37,124 nucleotides of DNA, from the NCBI GenBank assembly GCA_910579175.1, contig CAJTTB010000025.1, forward strand, positions 1 through 37,124, written 5' to 3'. How positions within the stretch are numbered: the first letter of the stretch is position 1; the number at the start of each line of letters is the position of its first letter. The notes below the pieces were generated by a model, which searched no databases, had not been told where the DNA came from, and worked only from the letters and a program-made list of their open reading frames with translations. Below, one piece after another: positions 15,505 to 24,441 of the stretch. This DNA comes from an uncultured Oscillospiraceae bacterium (lineage in GTDB: Bacteria > Bacillota > Clostridia > Oscillospirales > Ruminococcaceae). The position numbers and the translations under genes are program-made.

Positions 15505-18144
15505 TTATGATACTCTTATGATTTTATTTGTAATGACCTTACGCAGCATATCCACTGGTATCATCGTAAGTGCCATCACAATTACCAACAACCAACCTTG
15601 TATTCCAAATGGTGTACAGGCGAAAAATTCTCCGCCAATCAAAGTCAATAACACTTGAATCACCACAATGATACCCATAATTTTTAGAAATCCCGGATTT
15701 TCCCTAATGCGCAATAAAATATTACAATCATCATTTCTCACGTTAAAACCATTTGCCACTGCACTTAAAATAAATAGTGAAAAATAGCCTGTCATAAACT
15801 GGGCGTCTGTATCAAAGAAACCTCTAAAAAATGGCACATTTAAAAATAACATACTCAATATTGTCAACCATACACCCATAATACAAATCTGAATCATCAT
15901 TGGTTTAGAAATAATGCTTTGGTCTCTGCGGATTGGCTTCTCTTTCAAGTATTCTTGCAATGCTGGTTCATTTCCCAATGCCAAACTGCCAAGCGCATCC
16001 ATTACCAGATTGATCCACAACAAATGGGTTACCTTCAACGGTTCTTCAATTCCAATAAATGGAGCAATCGCGGACACTGCTACCGCTGATACATTGATTA
16101 CCAATTGGAACTTACAGAATTTCAAAATATTATGATAAATCGTTCTTCCGTATAAAATTGCGTCTTTGATGGATTTAAAGTTATCATCTAAGATAACAAT
16201 ATCTCCGGCTTCCTTCGCCACATCGGTTCCGCTTCCCATCGCAAAACCAACGTCTGCCCTTTTGAGTGCAGGAGCGTCATTGACTCCATCACCAGTCATA
16301 CCACATACCAAGTTTAATTCCTGTGTCAAACGCACCATTCTGGACTTATCTGTTGGCAATGCTCTGGCAATGACACGGATATTTGGCAATATCTTTTTAA
16401 TTTCATCATCCGATAGTTTATTGAGTTCTTCAGAGGTCAAAGCAATGTCGGTGTCCTTTTCCAACAGTCCTGCATCCTTTGCAATGGCAACCGCTGTTTC
16501 TTTTCTATCTCCAGTAATCATTACTACTTGAATACCAGCTTGTTTTACTTCATAAATCGCTTCTTTTGCCTCTGGCCGAACATCGTCACGAATGCCCACA
16601 AAGCCAATGATAACCACATCATCATTGATGCTATCCTCTGTTAGAGGAGATTCAGAATAACCAAATGCCAACACCCTCATTGCCTTTTCAGCTAGGGCAT
16701 CAATTTTCTGATTGATTTTTTGATTGTCCAATGGAAGAATATTGCCAGCGCCATCCAGATAGCGTTTTGCCTTTGCAAGTAGACGCTCTGGAGCGCCTTT
16801 ATAAAAGGTTTTTCCCAAAGACTCAATTCTTGATTGAGAAAATTTATTTGCTGAATTGAATCCCTGTGATTGCGTTACAATATAGTTTGCATCATCATTT
16901 AAATGTCGGAAAACATCTTCTGTCAAGAAATTCAACAATGCCTTATCGGTGGCATTTCCCCCAATAACGCGATGTTCTGAATCAAACATTGCCCCAGTAT
17001 TTTTTCCAATTGCAAATTGTAGATGTTCTGCAATTCGGTCGTTGTTTTCCTTTACAGATTGTACCATACCAGCCCCGTCAAAGAACTCTACTACTTCTAA
17101 ATGTCCCTTTGTAATCGTACCTGTTTTATCGCTAAATAAGATATTCAAAGAACCTGCCGTTTCAATACCAATGGGTTTTCTCACCAATACATTGTGTTGT
17201 AGCATTTTAGAAGTATTTTGCATCAATACCAAGCTGATCATCAATGGCAAGCCTTCTGGAACTGCACAAACAATAATTACAATTGCAAGGGTAGCTGCTT
17301 CTAAAAAGTCCTTTAAGATATTTAGTCCACCGGTTGCAAAATACTCTGTAAATCCACCAGCTCTTACCACAAAACTGCCCATCAATGCCACTGCAATCAC
17401 GATTGCACCAATATAGCCAAAGGTTGAAATCTGTTTTGCCAGCTTAGATAATTTTACCTTTAATGGTGACATTACCTCTGCATCTTTCATATCCTCTGCC
17501 ATCTTGCCCATCATGGTGTTCATGCCGACATTTTTTACTTCCATAATGCCTTCTCCATTAAACACAACCGCGCCGCGGAATAAAGAGTGTTTATCTACAA
17601 AGACATCGCCAGTAATTTGTTGCTCTTGATACACAAAGCCTTCTGGAACAGCGATTTTTTTACATTCTTCTGCCTCTCCGTTTAATGCTGAATTGTCAAC
17701 CCGCAAATCCCCTGAAACCAAAATACCATCGGCGGGAATCTTATCACCAGACTGTAAAATGATCATATCGCCTACAACAATATCATCGACTTCTAATACC
17801 TTAATAATACCATTTCGATAAACTTTACAGGTATCTTTTTTTGTACTATCTTTTAATTTTCGATATTCCGAGTCACTTGCCATCTCTGTACGAGCAGAAA
17901 TAATGGTAACGAGCAAAATAGCAATCGTAGTCCCTACTGGTTCATAAATTTCTGCCTGTCCAAATAAAAACATCACAAACATAATCAGTGCAATGATCAA
18001 CAACAGTTTAATCATTGGGTCATCAAAACCCGCTTTAAACTTTTGCCAAAACGTTTCTGGTTCTGCTTCTATGATGACATTGCTGCCATGTTTTTTACGA
18101 CTTTCTTCTACCTGCGATTCAGTTAATCCATTTATGTGTTTCAT
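15505..18144 (-). CDS. PMCA-type calcium-translocating P-type ATPase
   Basis: An 879-residue P2-type ATPase that exports Ca2+ across the cytoplasmic membrane. The phosphorylated Asp339 is in LFSDKTGTITKG. The M4 ion site has CAVPEGLP (about 293-300). The hinge TGDGVNDAPALKRADVG and the M6 segment LLWINLVMDALGSLAL, with Asn and Asp four apart, fit a single, site-II-type Ca2+ site. The actuator motif reads NGEA (155-158) instead of the textbook TGES, keeping the catalytic Glu. About ten membrane segments can be counted. Its place between telA and three genes for Ca2+-binding TerD proteins is notable: Ter clusters usually carry TerC as the membrane protein, and none is seen here. Confidence 0.95.
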   Translation of the reverse strand: MKHINGLTESQVEESRKKHGSNVIIEAEPETFWQKFKAGFDDPMIKLLLIIALIMFVMFLFGQAEIYEPVGTTIAILLVTIISARTEMASDSEYRKLKDSTKKDTCKVYRNGIIKVLEVDDIVVGDMIILQSGDKIPADGILVSGDLRVDNSALNGEAEECKKIAVPEGFVYQEQQITGDVFVDKHSLFRGAVVFNGEGIMEVKNVGMNTMMGKMAEDMKDAEVMSPLKVKLSKLAKQISTFGYIGAIVIAVALMGSFVVRAGGFTEYFATGGLNILKDFLEAATLAIVIIVCAVPEGLPLMISLVLMQNTSKMLQHNVLVRKPIGIETAGSLNILFSDKTGTITKGHLEVVEFFDGAGMVQSVKENNDRIAEHLQFAIGKNTGAMFDSEHRVIGGNATDKALLNFLTEDVFRHLNDDANYIVTQSQGFNSANKFSQSRIESLGKTFYKGAPERLLAKAKRYLDGAGNILPLDNQKINQKIDALAEKAMRVLAFGYSESPLTEDSINDDVVIIGFVGIRDDVRPEAKEAIYEVKQAGIQVVMITGDRKETAVAIAKDAGLLEKDTDIALTSEELNKLSDDEIKKILPNIRVIARALPTDKSRMVRLTQELNLVCGMTGDGVNDAPALKRADVGFAMGSGTDVAKEAGDIVILDDNFKSIKDAILYGRTIYHNILKFCKFQLVINVSAVAVSAIAPFIGIEEPLKVTHLLWINLVMDALGSLALGNEPALQEYLKEKPIRRDQSIISKPMMIQICIMGVWLTILSMLFLNVPFFRGFFDTDAQFMTGYFSLFILSAVANGFNVRNDDCNILLRIRENPGFLKIMGIIVVIQVLLTLIGGEFFACTPFGIQGWLLVIVMALTMIPVDMLRKVITNKIIRVS

Positions 18145-18167
18145 GTTTCTTTTACCTTACTTCTTCA

Positions 18168-19307
18168 TTATTTTTTTTGATTTATCATTTGATTAAATTC
18201 TTGTTTCATAGTCTCCAAACGTTGCGCATCTTGCTGACGTTTGGTTCTTGCTTCTGCTTGAATCTGTTGTGTTTCCTGGATACCATTGACGATGGTTTTC
18301 CAAGTTTCCTCCAATGTTTCCACCTTTACAGAGCTGCCTGTTGCAAGTCTTGTAGTCATCTTTGCCTGCTCTACAGAATTTCTTGCATTCTTTAACAACA
18401 TTTCATTTGTTTTTTCATCCAATGCAGCCATTGCTTCAGCCTGTACTTTTTGACGCTTTAATAAAATCGCTTGGCTGAGTGCCTGTTTAAACACAGGCAA
18501 TGTAATGATAAATGCAGAATTAATTTTGCGAATCAAGTTCAGATTGCTAAACTGCATCGTTTTAATCATTGGAATAGACTGCATTGCCACATTTTCTGCA
18601 ATCCTCAAATCCTGTGTACGCTGTTCTAACATTACTTTTGCCTGCTCTAAATCAGTAATTTGAAATTGTAATGTTGCATCCCCTGTATTTTGATATTCTT
18701 GATTCATCTGCACCAAATAATCATCAATTTCGCGCAGTCCCTGTTCTCCTGCCAAAATATATTTGACCAATTCTTGATAATAATTGAGATTGGTCTGAAA
18801 CATGCTGTCCAATTTTCTATTGGATTCTTTGATTTCGTCCTCATACTGTTTGAGCTTGATATAAACCTTATCCACCTCTTCGCCCATAGTATGATATTTT
18901 GCTAAAATTTGGTCAAGCTGTTTTTTCATATTGCCAAACAACTTGCCAAACAATCCTTTTTTCTCCTCTGTGATTTCCTCCAAATCAAACTTTTCCATGA
19001 TTTTTCCAAGTGTTACCAATAGTTCTCCTGAATCATTAATTTGATTCATATTCATACTATTTAAAATCACATCAGAGCATTTTGAAATCTCAGTTGCAAC
19101 CTCTCCCCCAAACTCTACAATCGTTGTGGGGTCATCAATACAAATGGTACTGACAATGTCATCTACTTCCTGAGAGTGTTCTAGCTCTGTACTGAGCTTA
19201 TTGCGTTCATCCACAATATTAAACGGCATAATCTCAGTTTGACCGGTTTCAACCAATTGCTGATTGGCTTCCAGTTGCGCAGTTGATTTGTTAAACTGTA
19301 TCGCCAT
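18168..19307 (-). CDS. TelA/YceH-family toxic anion resistance protein
   Basis: A 379-residue, largely alpha-helical cytosolic protein of the TelA family (B. subtilis YceH is a member), long linked to tellurite and other stress resistance; its biochemical action is not settled. Long charged helices with heptads run through most of the length, for example KKQLDQILAKYHTMGEEVDK and QFQITDLEQAKVMLEQRTQD. The conserved core QSIPMIKTMQFSNLNLIRKI, followed by TLPVFKQALSQAILLKRQ, is typical. The start ATG overlaps the TAA of the upstream YceG-like gene by one base (TAATG), so the two are coupled. The Ca2+-ATPase gene follows after 23 bp. Confidence 0.93.
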   Translation of the reverse strand: MAIQFNKSTAQLEANQQLVETGQTEIMPFNIVDERNKLSTELEHSQEVDDIVSTICIDDPTTIVEFGGEVATEISKCSDVILNSMNMNQINDSGELLVTLGKIMEKFDLEEITEEKKGLFGKLFGNMKKQLDQILAKYHTMGEEVDKVYIKLKQYEDEIKESNRKLDSMFQTNLNYYQELVKYILAGEQGLREIDDYLVQMNQEYQNTGDATLQFQITDLEQAKVMLEQRTQDLRIAENVAMQSIPMIKTMQFSNLNLIRKINSAFIITLPVFKQALSQAILLKRQKVQAEAMAALDEKTNEMLLKNARNSVEQAKMTTRLATGSSVKVETLEETWKTIVNGIQETQQIQAEARTKRQQDAQRLETMKQEFNQMINQKK

Positions 19308-21568
19308 TAATTTTTACCTCCTCGAAACCATTTTCCAAAAATTGATCCAACTGATTTACCAAATCCTTTGAGGTTGGGAACATTTAAATCAAATAAGTAT
19401 TCTCCTATCTGATGTTGTTCTAAAATCTGCTGTGGCAGATATTTTCCAACCGTGCGGTAACCAGTGGGAACATATATGATTATATCAAAGCCGATCAGAT
19501 TCAAAAACGCCAAATAAATACAGTCTTCCAAACTGCAAACGCTTTCTTTGGTATTTATCATAATCACCTTTGGAATCACCTTTGTAAAATCAAATCCCTG
19601 AATCAGCCGAATCGTCTGCCGGTCTAAATTCAATAAAGTTGATACAATCGCATATTCTACGCCTTGCCCTTCTAAACGAATCCATTTTAATTCAATCAAC
19701 TCTTGTATTTTGTCTAATATATAATGTTGCGTTTGTTCGTTTAGATATTCATATTGATAAGCACTATGGCGTTTGATTGTCTCCACCTGCAATTTTCCAT
19801 TGCGAAAAAAAGAAGTCACATGAGATTTGATTGGATTTTCATCTGTCCCTACTCTATGTGGTACCTTTGAAATAAAAATTGTTTCTTCTGTTATTTGACT
19901 ACTAATCGTCTGCCAATAATTTGAAATATCTCCATTTTTTACACCCAACACTTCTGCAAAGATAACTGGCACCTTTACCCGCTCCTGATCCGCTTCAAAG
20001 GAAGGGCGATATTTTGCCTCTTCTTTCCAAAGAATACCAATTTCTTCATAAGTGGTGCGCAAAGTTACTGGTACAGACTTTACAAATTGATGGGAGCGAA
20101 ACAGTCCACTGTCCTGATATAAGATGGTATCCAATTCCCGCTCTGCCTGATAGGCAGCCGTTGACACCTGAACCCGTTGTTCTTTTTCTGGAAATGTTTT
20201 TAAGACGAGGGATTGTTCAAACTTTACACGTTTTAAATTTTGCAACTCCATTGAAAAATCTTCCAAATTTGGACAAAATAGCAATATATCCACAGGAAGC
20301 TGTGCCAATAATTCAAAAAATCGCCCTTCTATCTCTCGATAGCTTCCCAGATACAACAGCACTGGAATTTGTTCTACTCGATAATTGGCAAATAATTTTG
20401 TCCCATAACGATTGAGCCAACACACCATTCGAATGGCTTGATTTTTCAATTTTGCTATAGAAGTTTCTTCTTTCCAAAAATGAGCTTCTATCAACGCCCT
20501 TTGTACTAACATATTTAAAACAGTATCCGAATATTGATTTAAGTTGGCAACCATATCACGCTTTAACATTTCTATTGAAGTGGCACTAGATTTTATATTA
20601 CTCACTTCTTCTACAGAGGGATTTTCCAATTGTCCTTGCAAAATCAATACAGTTTTAGAACGATTTTGCAAGTTCTTTTTCAAAGTATAAAGCTCATTGG
20701 AATACGTATCTCGGTTTTGTGCACCTCGATACTCAAAAAACAGATTATAAATTCTCTGTGTATTATTACTTCGTGATAAGTTGTCCTTCAATACCGCCAC
20801 AAGTGCATCCTCTCTAAGCCACTGATTGGTCTGAATCATCTGAGAAAACTGCTCTAGTTGACGTCGCTGTTCTTTTTCCTGTTGTAATTGTTGCCAATTT
20901 ATCTTAACAAAGTGCTTTTGTGGTTGTCCCAAACGGGGATAAGATAGTGGCTTTGCATACTCTGATATTGGATCAACCTCTCGATACGCTTCATCCCCCT
21001 CAAAATACACCAAAATAATGTCACAACCCGTTGTTGCCAACAACTGAAAAAAATAAAGCAGATGTTTTTTCATCTCTCCTTCATAGAGTATCTTGGGTAT
21101 TTGTTGTGGCTGTATCTGAACAACAAGTTGCTCAAACCGATATCTTATCCAACACATAAACTTGATAAACACATTTTTTAATACATTTTGATTTTTCCCC
21201 GTTTGTTGCAATTGTATCAACTGATGATAAATTGCACAAGACAACTGCTTTAATTGATAGGGATTTAACCGCGGAATCCAAATTCGCAACTTTTGTTCAA
21301 TAAACGCTGTTTCTAATACAAAAGATTCCCCAACAATCTGATAAAAATAATTGATTTCACTTTCCAATGGGTTTAATATTGAATTTCTCAGATAAATCCC
21401 ACAAGTTCTAGAATCAAAATAATAATGACTCAATGCTTCTAAACAGCTTTCATCATATCCTACCACGCGACAAAAATACACAGTATCTCTCTGTCGTTTC
21501 GACTGTGGTAAAAAATAATCTTCTAAATGGTCTGCCTTAACAGAATGAAACACACTGCCCCACCCCAA
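19307..21568 (-). CDS. YceG-like Ter-cluster protein with repeated modules
   Basis: A 753-residue protein, longer than B. subtilis YceG (about 540). Its position before telA and the C-terminal region (SLEDCIYLAFLNLIGFDIIIYVPTGYRTVGKYL...LFDLNVPNL) place it in the YceG_bac family of Ter clusters, of unknown biochemistry. Three related segments are visible by eye: IPKILYEGEMKKHLLYFFQL...GCDIILVYFEG (about 160-195), IPVLLYLGSYREIEGRFFEL...VDILLFCPN (about 405-440) and PKVIMINTKESVC...GFDIIIYVPTG (about 675-715). Each pairs a PK/PV-beta strand with a D-I-hydrophobic strand. No membrane segment or signal peptide is seen. The start is unsure: a TTG at 21568 lies too close to AGGAAA, and a GTG at 21553 follows GGGGTGGGG. 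Confidence 0.8.
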   Translation of the reverse strand: MGWGSVFHSVKADHLEDYFLPQSKRQRDTVYFCRVVGYDESCLEALSHYYFDSRTCGIYLRNSILNPLESEINYFYQIVGESFVLETAFIEQKLRIWIPRLNPYQLKQLSCAIYHQLIQLQQTGKNQNVLKNVFIKFMCWIRYRFEQLVVQIQPQQIPKILYEGEMKKHLLYFFQLLATTGCDIILVYFEGDEAYREVDPISEYAKPLSYPRLGQPQKHFVKINWQQLQQEKEQRRQLEQFSQMIQTNQWLREDALVAVLKDNLSRSNNTQRIYNLFFEYRGAQNRDTYSNELYTLKKNLQNRSKTVLILQGQLENPSVEEVSNIKSSATSIEMLKRDMVANLNQYSDTVLNMLVQRALIEAHFWKEETSIAKLKNQAIRMVCWLNRYGTKLFANYRVEQIPVLLYLGSYREIEGRFFELLAQLPVDILLFCPNLEDFSMELQNLKRVKFEQSLVLKTFPEKEQRVQVSTAAYQAERELDTILYQDSGLFRSHQFVKSVPVTLRTTYEEIGILWKEEAKYRPSFEADQERVKVPVIFAEVLGVKNGDISNYWQTISSQITEETIFISKVPHRVGTDENPIKSHVTSFFRNGKLQVETIKRHSAYQYEYLNEQTQHYILDKIQELIELKWIRLEGQGVEYAIVSTLLNLDRQTIRLIQGFDFTKVIPKVIMINTKESVCSLEDCIYLAFLNLIGFDIIIYVPTGYRTVGKYLPQQILEQHQIGEYLFDLNVPNLKGFGKSVGSIFGKWFRGGKN

Positions 21569-21574
21569 TTTCCT

Positions 21575-22954
21575 TCACAAAAATGTAATAAAATTCCCAG
21601 CAAATGCTGCAATCGTCTGACTATCCACGGCTAAATTTAGATTTTGCCCAGTATGGAATGCTCCAGTCACAATGCCAATCAGCCGTCCATATAAATCTAG
21701 CAAAGCACCTCCTGAACTTCCTGGGGAAGTGGAGGCAGTAAACTGTATCATATTTACCGCATCAATGGTACGAAATCCCGCTACAATTCCATCTGAAATG
21801 CTGTTAAATAAGCCCAGCGGGCTGCCAATCGCCACAATTTGCTGCCCCCTTACAATCTGGTCACCTTGGTATAATTCTAGGGGTAATGTATTTCGTTCTA
21901 CATGCAGCAGCGCTAAATCATAAATTTGATGATATTTGATCAAATTCTGGGTGCGACATTCTTGTTGTTCATTTTCAAATTGAACCCCATAAAAACAGCC
22001 GCCTTGTATAACATGAAAATTCGTCAAAATATACCCATCTGAACGAATCACCACACCCGAACCGCCTTTTATACATTCTCCATTTGCATTGTAAGTTGTA
22101 ATCATTACAACCGAAGAAGATAACTTTGCCAATTCCTCATAACTCAGTTTATGGGGAATCTTGGATTCACTGTCTGAGACAGACAATTGTGGCATTTGAG
22201 AAACCTTGCGCGTTCTAGGCGGTATTTTCATCCGAATAGAACTACTGTGTTCTGATACCGCTGCCATCTGATGTGGTTGATAATCTGGTATGGATACCGT
22301 TGTGAAAAAACTGCCATGATATAATTGTGAAACCGCTTTTAATGGTTCAGAAAATCCCTGTAAATCCTGTGCGGGATTGAGATAAAGCACATCGCAGCCA
22401 TTTAAAAACAAAAAATATAAAAAGAGAAATTCCTGTTGTTTGATGTCACCATGATATACTACCTTTGGAAAACACGGTAATGCTGTGGATGAAAATATTC
22501 TCTTAAAATAGCCTTCTATCCAACATAACAATTTAATACCAAAATTTTTTTGCATAGATGGAGTATGATTTACAAACACCTGCTGATAACATACCATTAT
22601 CTGCAACAAAGCCTGCTCTAGTAATTCTACCTGTAATGTATTTTCAAATTGAAACGAAAAATTAGATATTTTATGAAATGCTTCCCAATCCGCATAAACT
22701 TTTGTATTGCGCTGTATCTGTTCTGATGTAAATTGTTTTTCAAACTGATGAAAGCGAAAATATCCCTTAGAATATTGGTCTAAAATGGCTATCCAATTCA
22801 AATATTTTATTTCATCTTCGTCTATCCCAATATAGCGAACAAAATAAGCTTTCTTTTGATTTTGCTGCCAATCAATTGCATGCTCTAATAAAAAATCTTT
22901 TGGATGACTTATCATACACTGTTGAATTGTAAAACTCCTTTTAGAAATACTCAT
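21575..22954 (-). CDS. Trypsin-like serine protease with N-terminal YceG-like domain
   Basis: A 459-residue two-part protein. Residues 1 to about 215 resemble the N-terminal module of the next gene: AYFVRYIGIDEDE against VYFCRVVGYDESC, CWIEGYFKRI...FPKVVYHGDIKQQEFLFLYFLFLNGCDVLYLNP against CWIRYRFEQL...IPKILYEGEMKKHLLYFFQL. After a Ser/Pro/Arg-rich linker (about 215-265), a chymotrypsin-fold domain of the HtrA/S1C type follows. It has an intact triad: His314 in LTNFHVIQGG, Asp346 in YDLALLHVE and Ser414 in SPGSSGGALLD. There is no signal peptide, membrane anchor or PDZ domain, so it probably works in the cytosol. It heads the Ter operon, 6 bp before the YceG-like gene. The substrate is unknown; a Ter component is an obvious guess. 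Confidence 0.85.
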   Translation of the reverse strand: MSISKRSFTIQQCMISHPKDFLLEHAIDWQQNQKKAYFVRYIGIDEDEIKYLNWIAILDQYSKGYFRFHQFEKQFTSEQIQRNTKVYADWEAFHKISNFSFQFENTLQVELLEQALLQIMVCYQQVFVNHTPSMQKNFGIKLLCWIEGYFKRIFSSTALPCFPKVVYHGDIKQQEFLFLYFLFLNGCDVLYLNPAQDLQGFSEPLKAVSQLYHGSFFTTVSIPDYQPHQMAAVSEHSSSIRMKIPPRTRKVSQMPQLSVSDSESKIPHKLSYEELAKLSSSVVMITTYNANGECIKGGSGVVIRSDGYILTNFHVIQGGCFYGVQFENEQQECRTQNLIKYHQIYDLALLHVERNTLPLELYQGDQIVRGQQIVAIGSPLGLFNSISDGIVAGFRTIDAVNMIQFTASTSPGSSGGALLDLYGRLIGIVTGAFHTGQNLNLAVDSQTIAAFAGNFITFL

Positions 22955-22992
22955 GTCTCATTCCCCATTATTTTCATTGTATGTGTATTATC

Positions 22993-23021
22993 AGTATATC
23001 AAATTTTGACATTGAATTCAA
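22993..23021 (-). promoter_or_regulatory. Promoter of the Ter operon
   Basis: Minus strand: TTGAAT (23021-23016), 17-bp spacer, TATACT (22998-22993), about 40 bp before the protease ATG, which follows GGGGAATGAG. The -35 region overlaps a self-complementary TTGAATTCAA (23012-23021), a possible operator. Confidence 0.65.
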
Positions 23022-23077
23022 TGATATTTCGACAAAGTTAATAAAAATAATGACCTGTTCAAAAAAACGTCATAAAA

Positions 23078-23111
23078 AAGCTAAACTCTACACATGGACA
23101 GAGTTTAGCTT
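23078..23111 (-). terminator. Terminator of the PRPP synthetase gene
   Basis: A perfect 12-bp stem (23078-23089 and 23100-23111; AAGCTAAACTCT and complement) followed on the minus strand by TTTTATG. It isolates the prs gene from the Ter operon promoter downstream. Confidence 0.85.
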
Positions 23112-23123
23112 CTTAATTTGTCA

Positions 23124-24230
23124 TTATTTTTCTCGAGACTGATTTAATTCTTTTAACAATTGGATAATCTTTTTATTTGGATCAATCATCGCACTGACAG
23201 AGGCTTCATGATGAATGGCATCGATGACATAAGCTGTATATTTAGAAAGATCTACTGGTACAATCCAAGGTTTGTTCAACAACTCTTGTGGTGTATAAAT
23301 CAAATTGGTAATAAAGATCTTATCAAATAATCCATCTTCATATGCTTTGTCAAAACGCTCATAACCGTTGCAGAACAAGCCAAAGGTAATAAAAGAATAG
23401 ATGGTATTTGCACCCTTTTCCTTTAACTCGCGAAAGGTGTCAATCATAGAAGAACCAGAAGAAATCATATCATCTATTACAATCACGTCTCTGCCTGTCA
23501 AATCGTTTCCAATATATTCATGGCATTCAATTGGGTTGGTCCCATCTACAATATTAGAGGTATCGCGTCTTTTATAGAACATTCCCAAATCCAGATTTAA
23601 AATTGAAGAATATTGCAAACAGCGATTGATTCCACCTTCATCTGGGGAGATAATTGTCATTTTATCCGGCAAAAACTGAATGTCTTTTACCGCCTTTATC
23701 AAAGCTTTGATCATCTGATAAGTGGGCTGCATATTATCAAAACCACTCAGTGGAATGACGTTTTGAATACGTGCATCATGTGCATCAAAGGTGACTAAAT
23801 TGGTTACCCCCATATTTTCCAATTCCTTCAATGAAACAGCACAGTCCAAAGATTCCCGATAAGTTCTTTTATGTTGTCGACCTTCATATAACATTGGCAT
23901 AACGACAGAAATGCGGTGTGCCTTCCCTGCAATTGCGGAGATAATTCTTTTCAAATCTTGAAAATGGTCATCTGGGCTCATTGGAACTACTCGACCATAC
24001 ATTGTATAAGTAACACTATAGTTGAACGGGTCAGAAATAATAAAAATATCCCGTCCACGAATAGACTCTGATAAAATGCCTTTTCCCTCACCGGTGGCAA
24101 ATCGAGGACACTTGGCTTGAATCATAAAGGTTTCTTCTTCATTGTTCCATTTTTTTAAGTAATACTCAACTTTTTCACAAAACTCTTCGCATCCTCTCAT
24201 GCTAATTAACCCCAGCTTATTATGTTCCAT
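23124..24230 (-). CDS. prs: Ribose-phosphate pyrophosphokinase (PRPP synthetase), long clostridial form
   Basis: Makes 5-phosphoribosyl-1-pyrophosphate from ribose-5-phosphate and ATP. At 368 residues it is longer than the classical 310-320 residue enzyme and fits a long variant common in Clostridia. Visible elements are SESIRGRDIFIISDPF (ATP-side flexible region), YEGRQHKRTYRESLDC in place of the classical RQDRK region, ISPDEGG, and the PRPP loop DVIVIDDMISSGSSM. It has its own promoter and terminator. It lies directly upstream of the Ter operon, two members of which look PRPP-linked. That may be coincidence, or a dedicated second PRPP supply; the genome should be checked for another prs gene. 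Confidence 0.9.
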   Translation of the reverse strand: MEHNKLGLISMRGCEEFCEKVEYYLKKWNNEEETFMIQAKCPRFATGEGKGILSESIRGRDIFIISDPFNYSVTYTMYGRVVPMSPDDHFQDLKRIISAIAGKAHRISVVMPMLYEGRQHKRTYRESLDCAVSLKELENMGVTNLVTFDAHDARIQNVIPLSGFDNMQPTYQMIKALIKAVKDIQFLPDKMTIISPDEGGINRCLQYSSILNLDLGMFYKRRDTSNIVDGTNPIECHEYIGNDLTGRDVIVIDDMISSGSSMIDTFRELKEKGANTIYSFITFGLFCNGYERFDKAYEDGLFDKIFITNLIYTPQELLNKPWIVPVDLSKYTAYVIDAIHHEASVSAMIDPNKKIIQLLKELNQSREK

Positions 24231-24266
24231 TTGATACAGTATCTCCTTTAAATAATTTTTAATTTT

Positions 24267-24295
24267 ATTTTAATAATAATCTACAGCAATGTCAA
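24267..24295 (-). promoter_or_regulatory. Promoter of the PRPP synthetase gene
   Basis: Minus strand: TTGACA (24295-24290), 17-bp spacer, TAAAAT (24272-24267), followed by AAAGGAGAT before the ATG at 24230. Confidence 0.7.
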
Positions 24296-24332
24296 CATTT
24301 TGACAGAATAAAACGACACAATTCTACACAAC

Positions 24333-24370
24333 TGCTATAGCAACCTATCATCTGAAAGGTTTCCATAGCA
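24333..24370 (-). terminator. Possible terminator of the ABC importer operon
   Basis: An interrupted hairpin: TGCTAT (24333-24338) with ATAGCA (24365-24370), and inner AACCT with AGGTT. It lies about 70 bp past the last importer gene. The tail GTTGTGT is poor in U, so this may be an RNA end rather than a strong terminator. Confidence 0.35.
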
Positions 24371-24441
24371 TTTCCGCCGAAGTCAGTTTTCTAATCCAAC
24401 ACTAGATCATAAATTATTTAACTGTCTTATCTTGTATCTGT

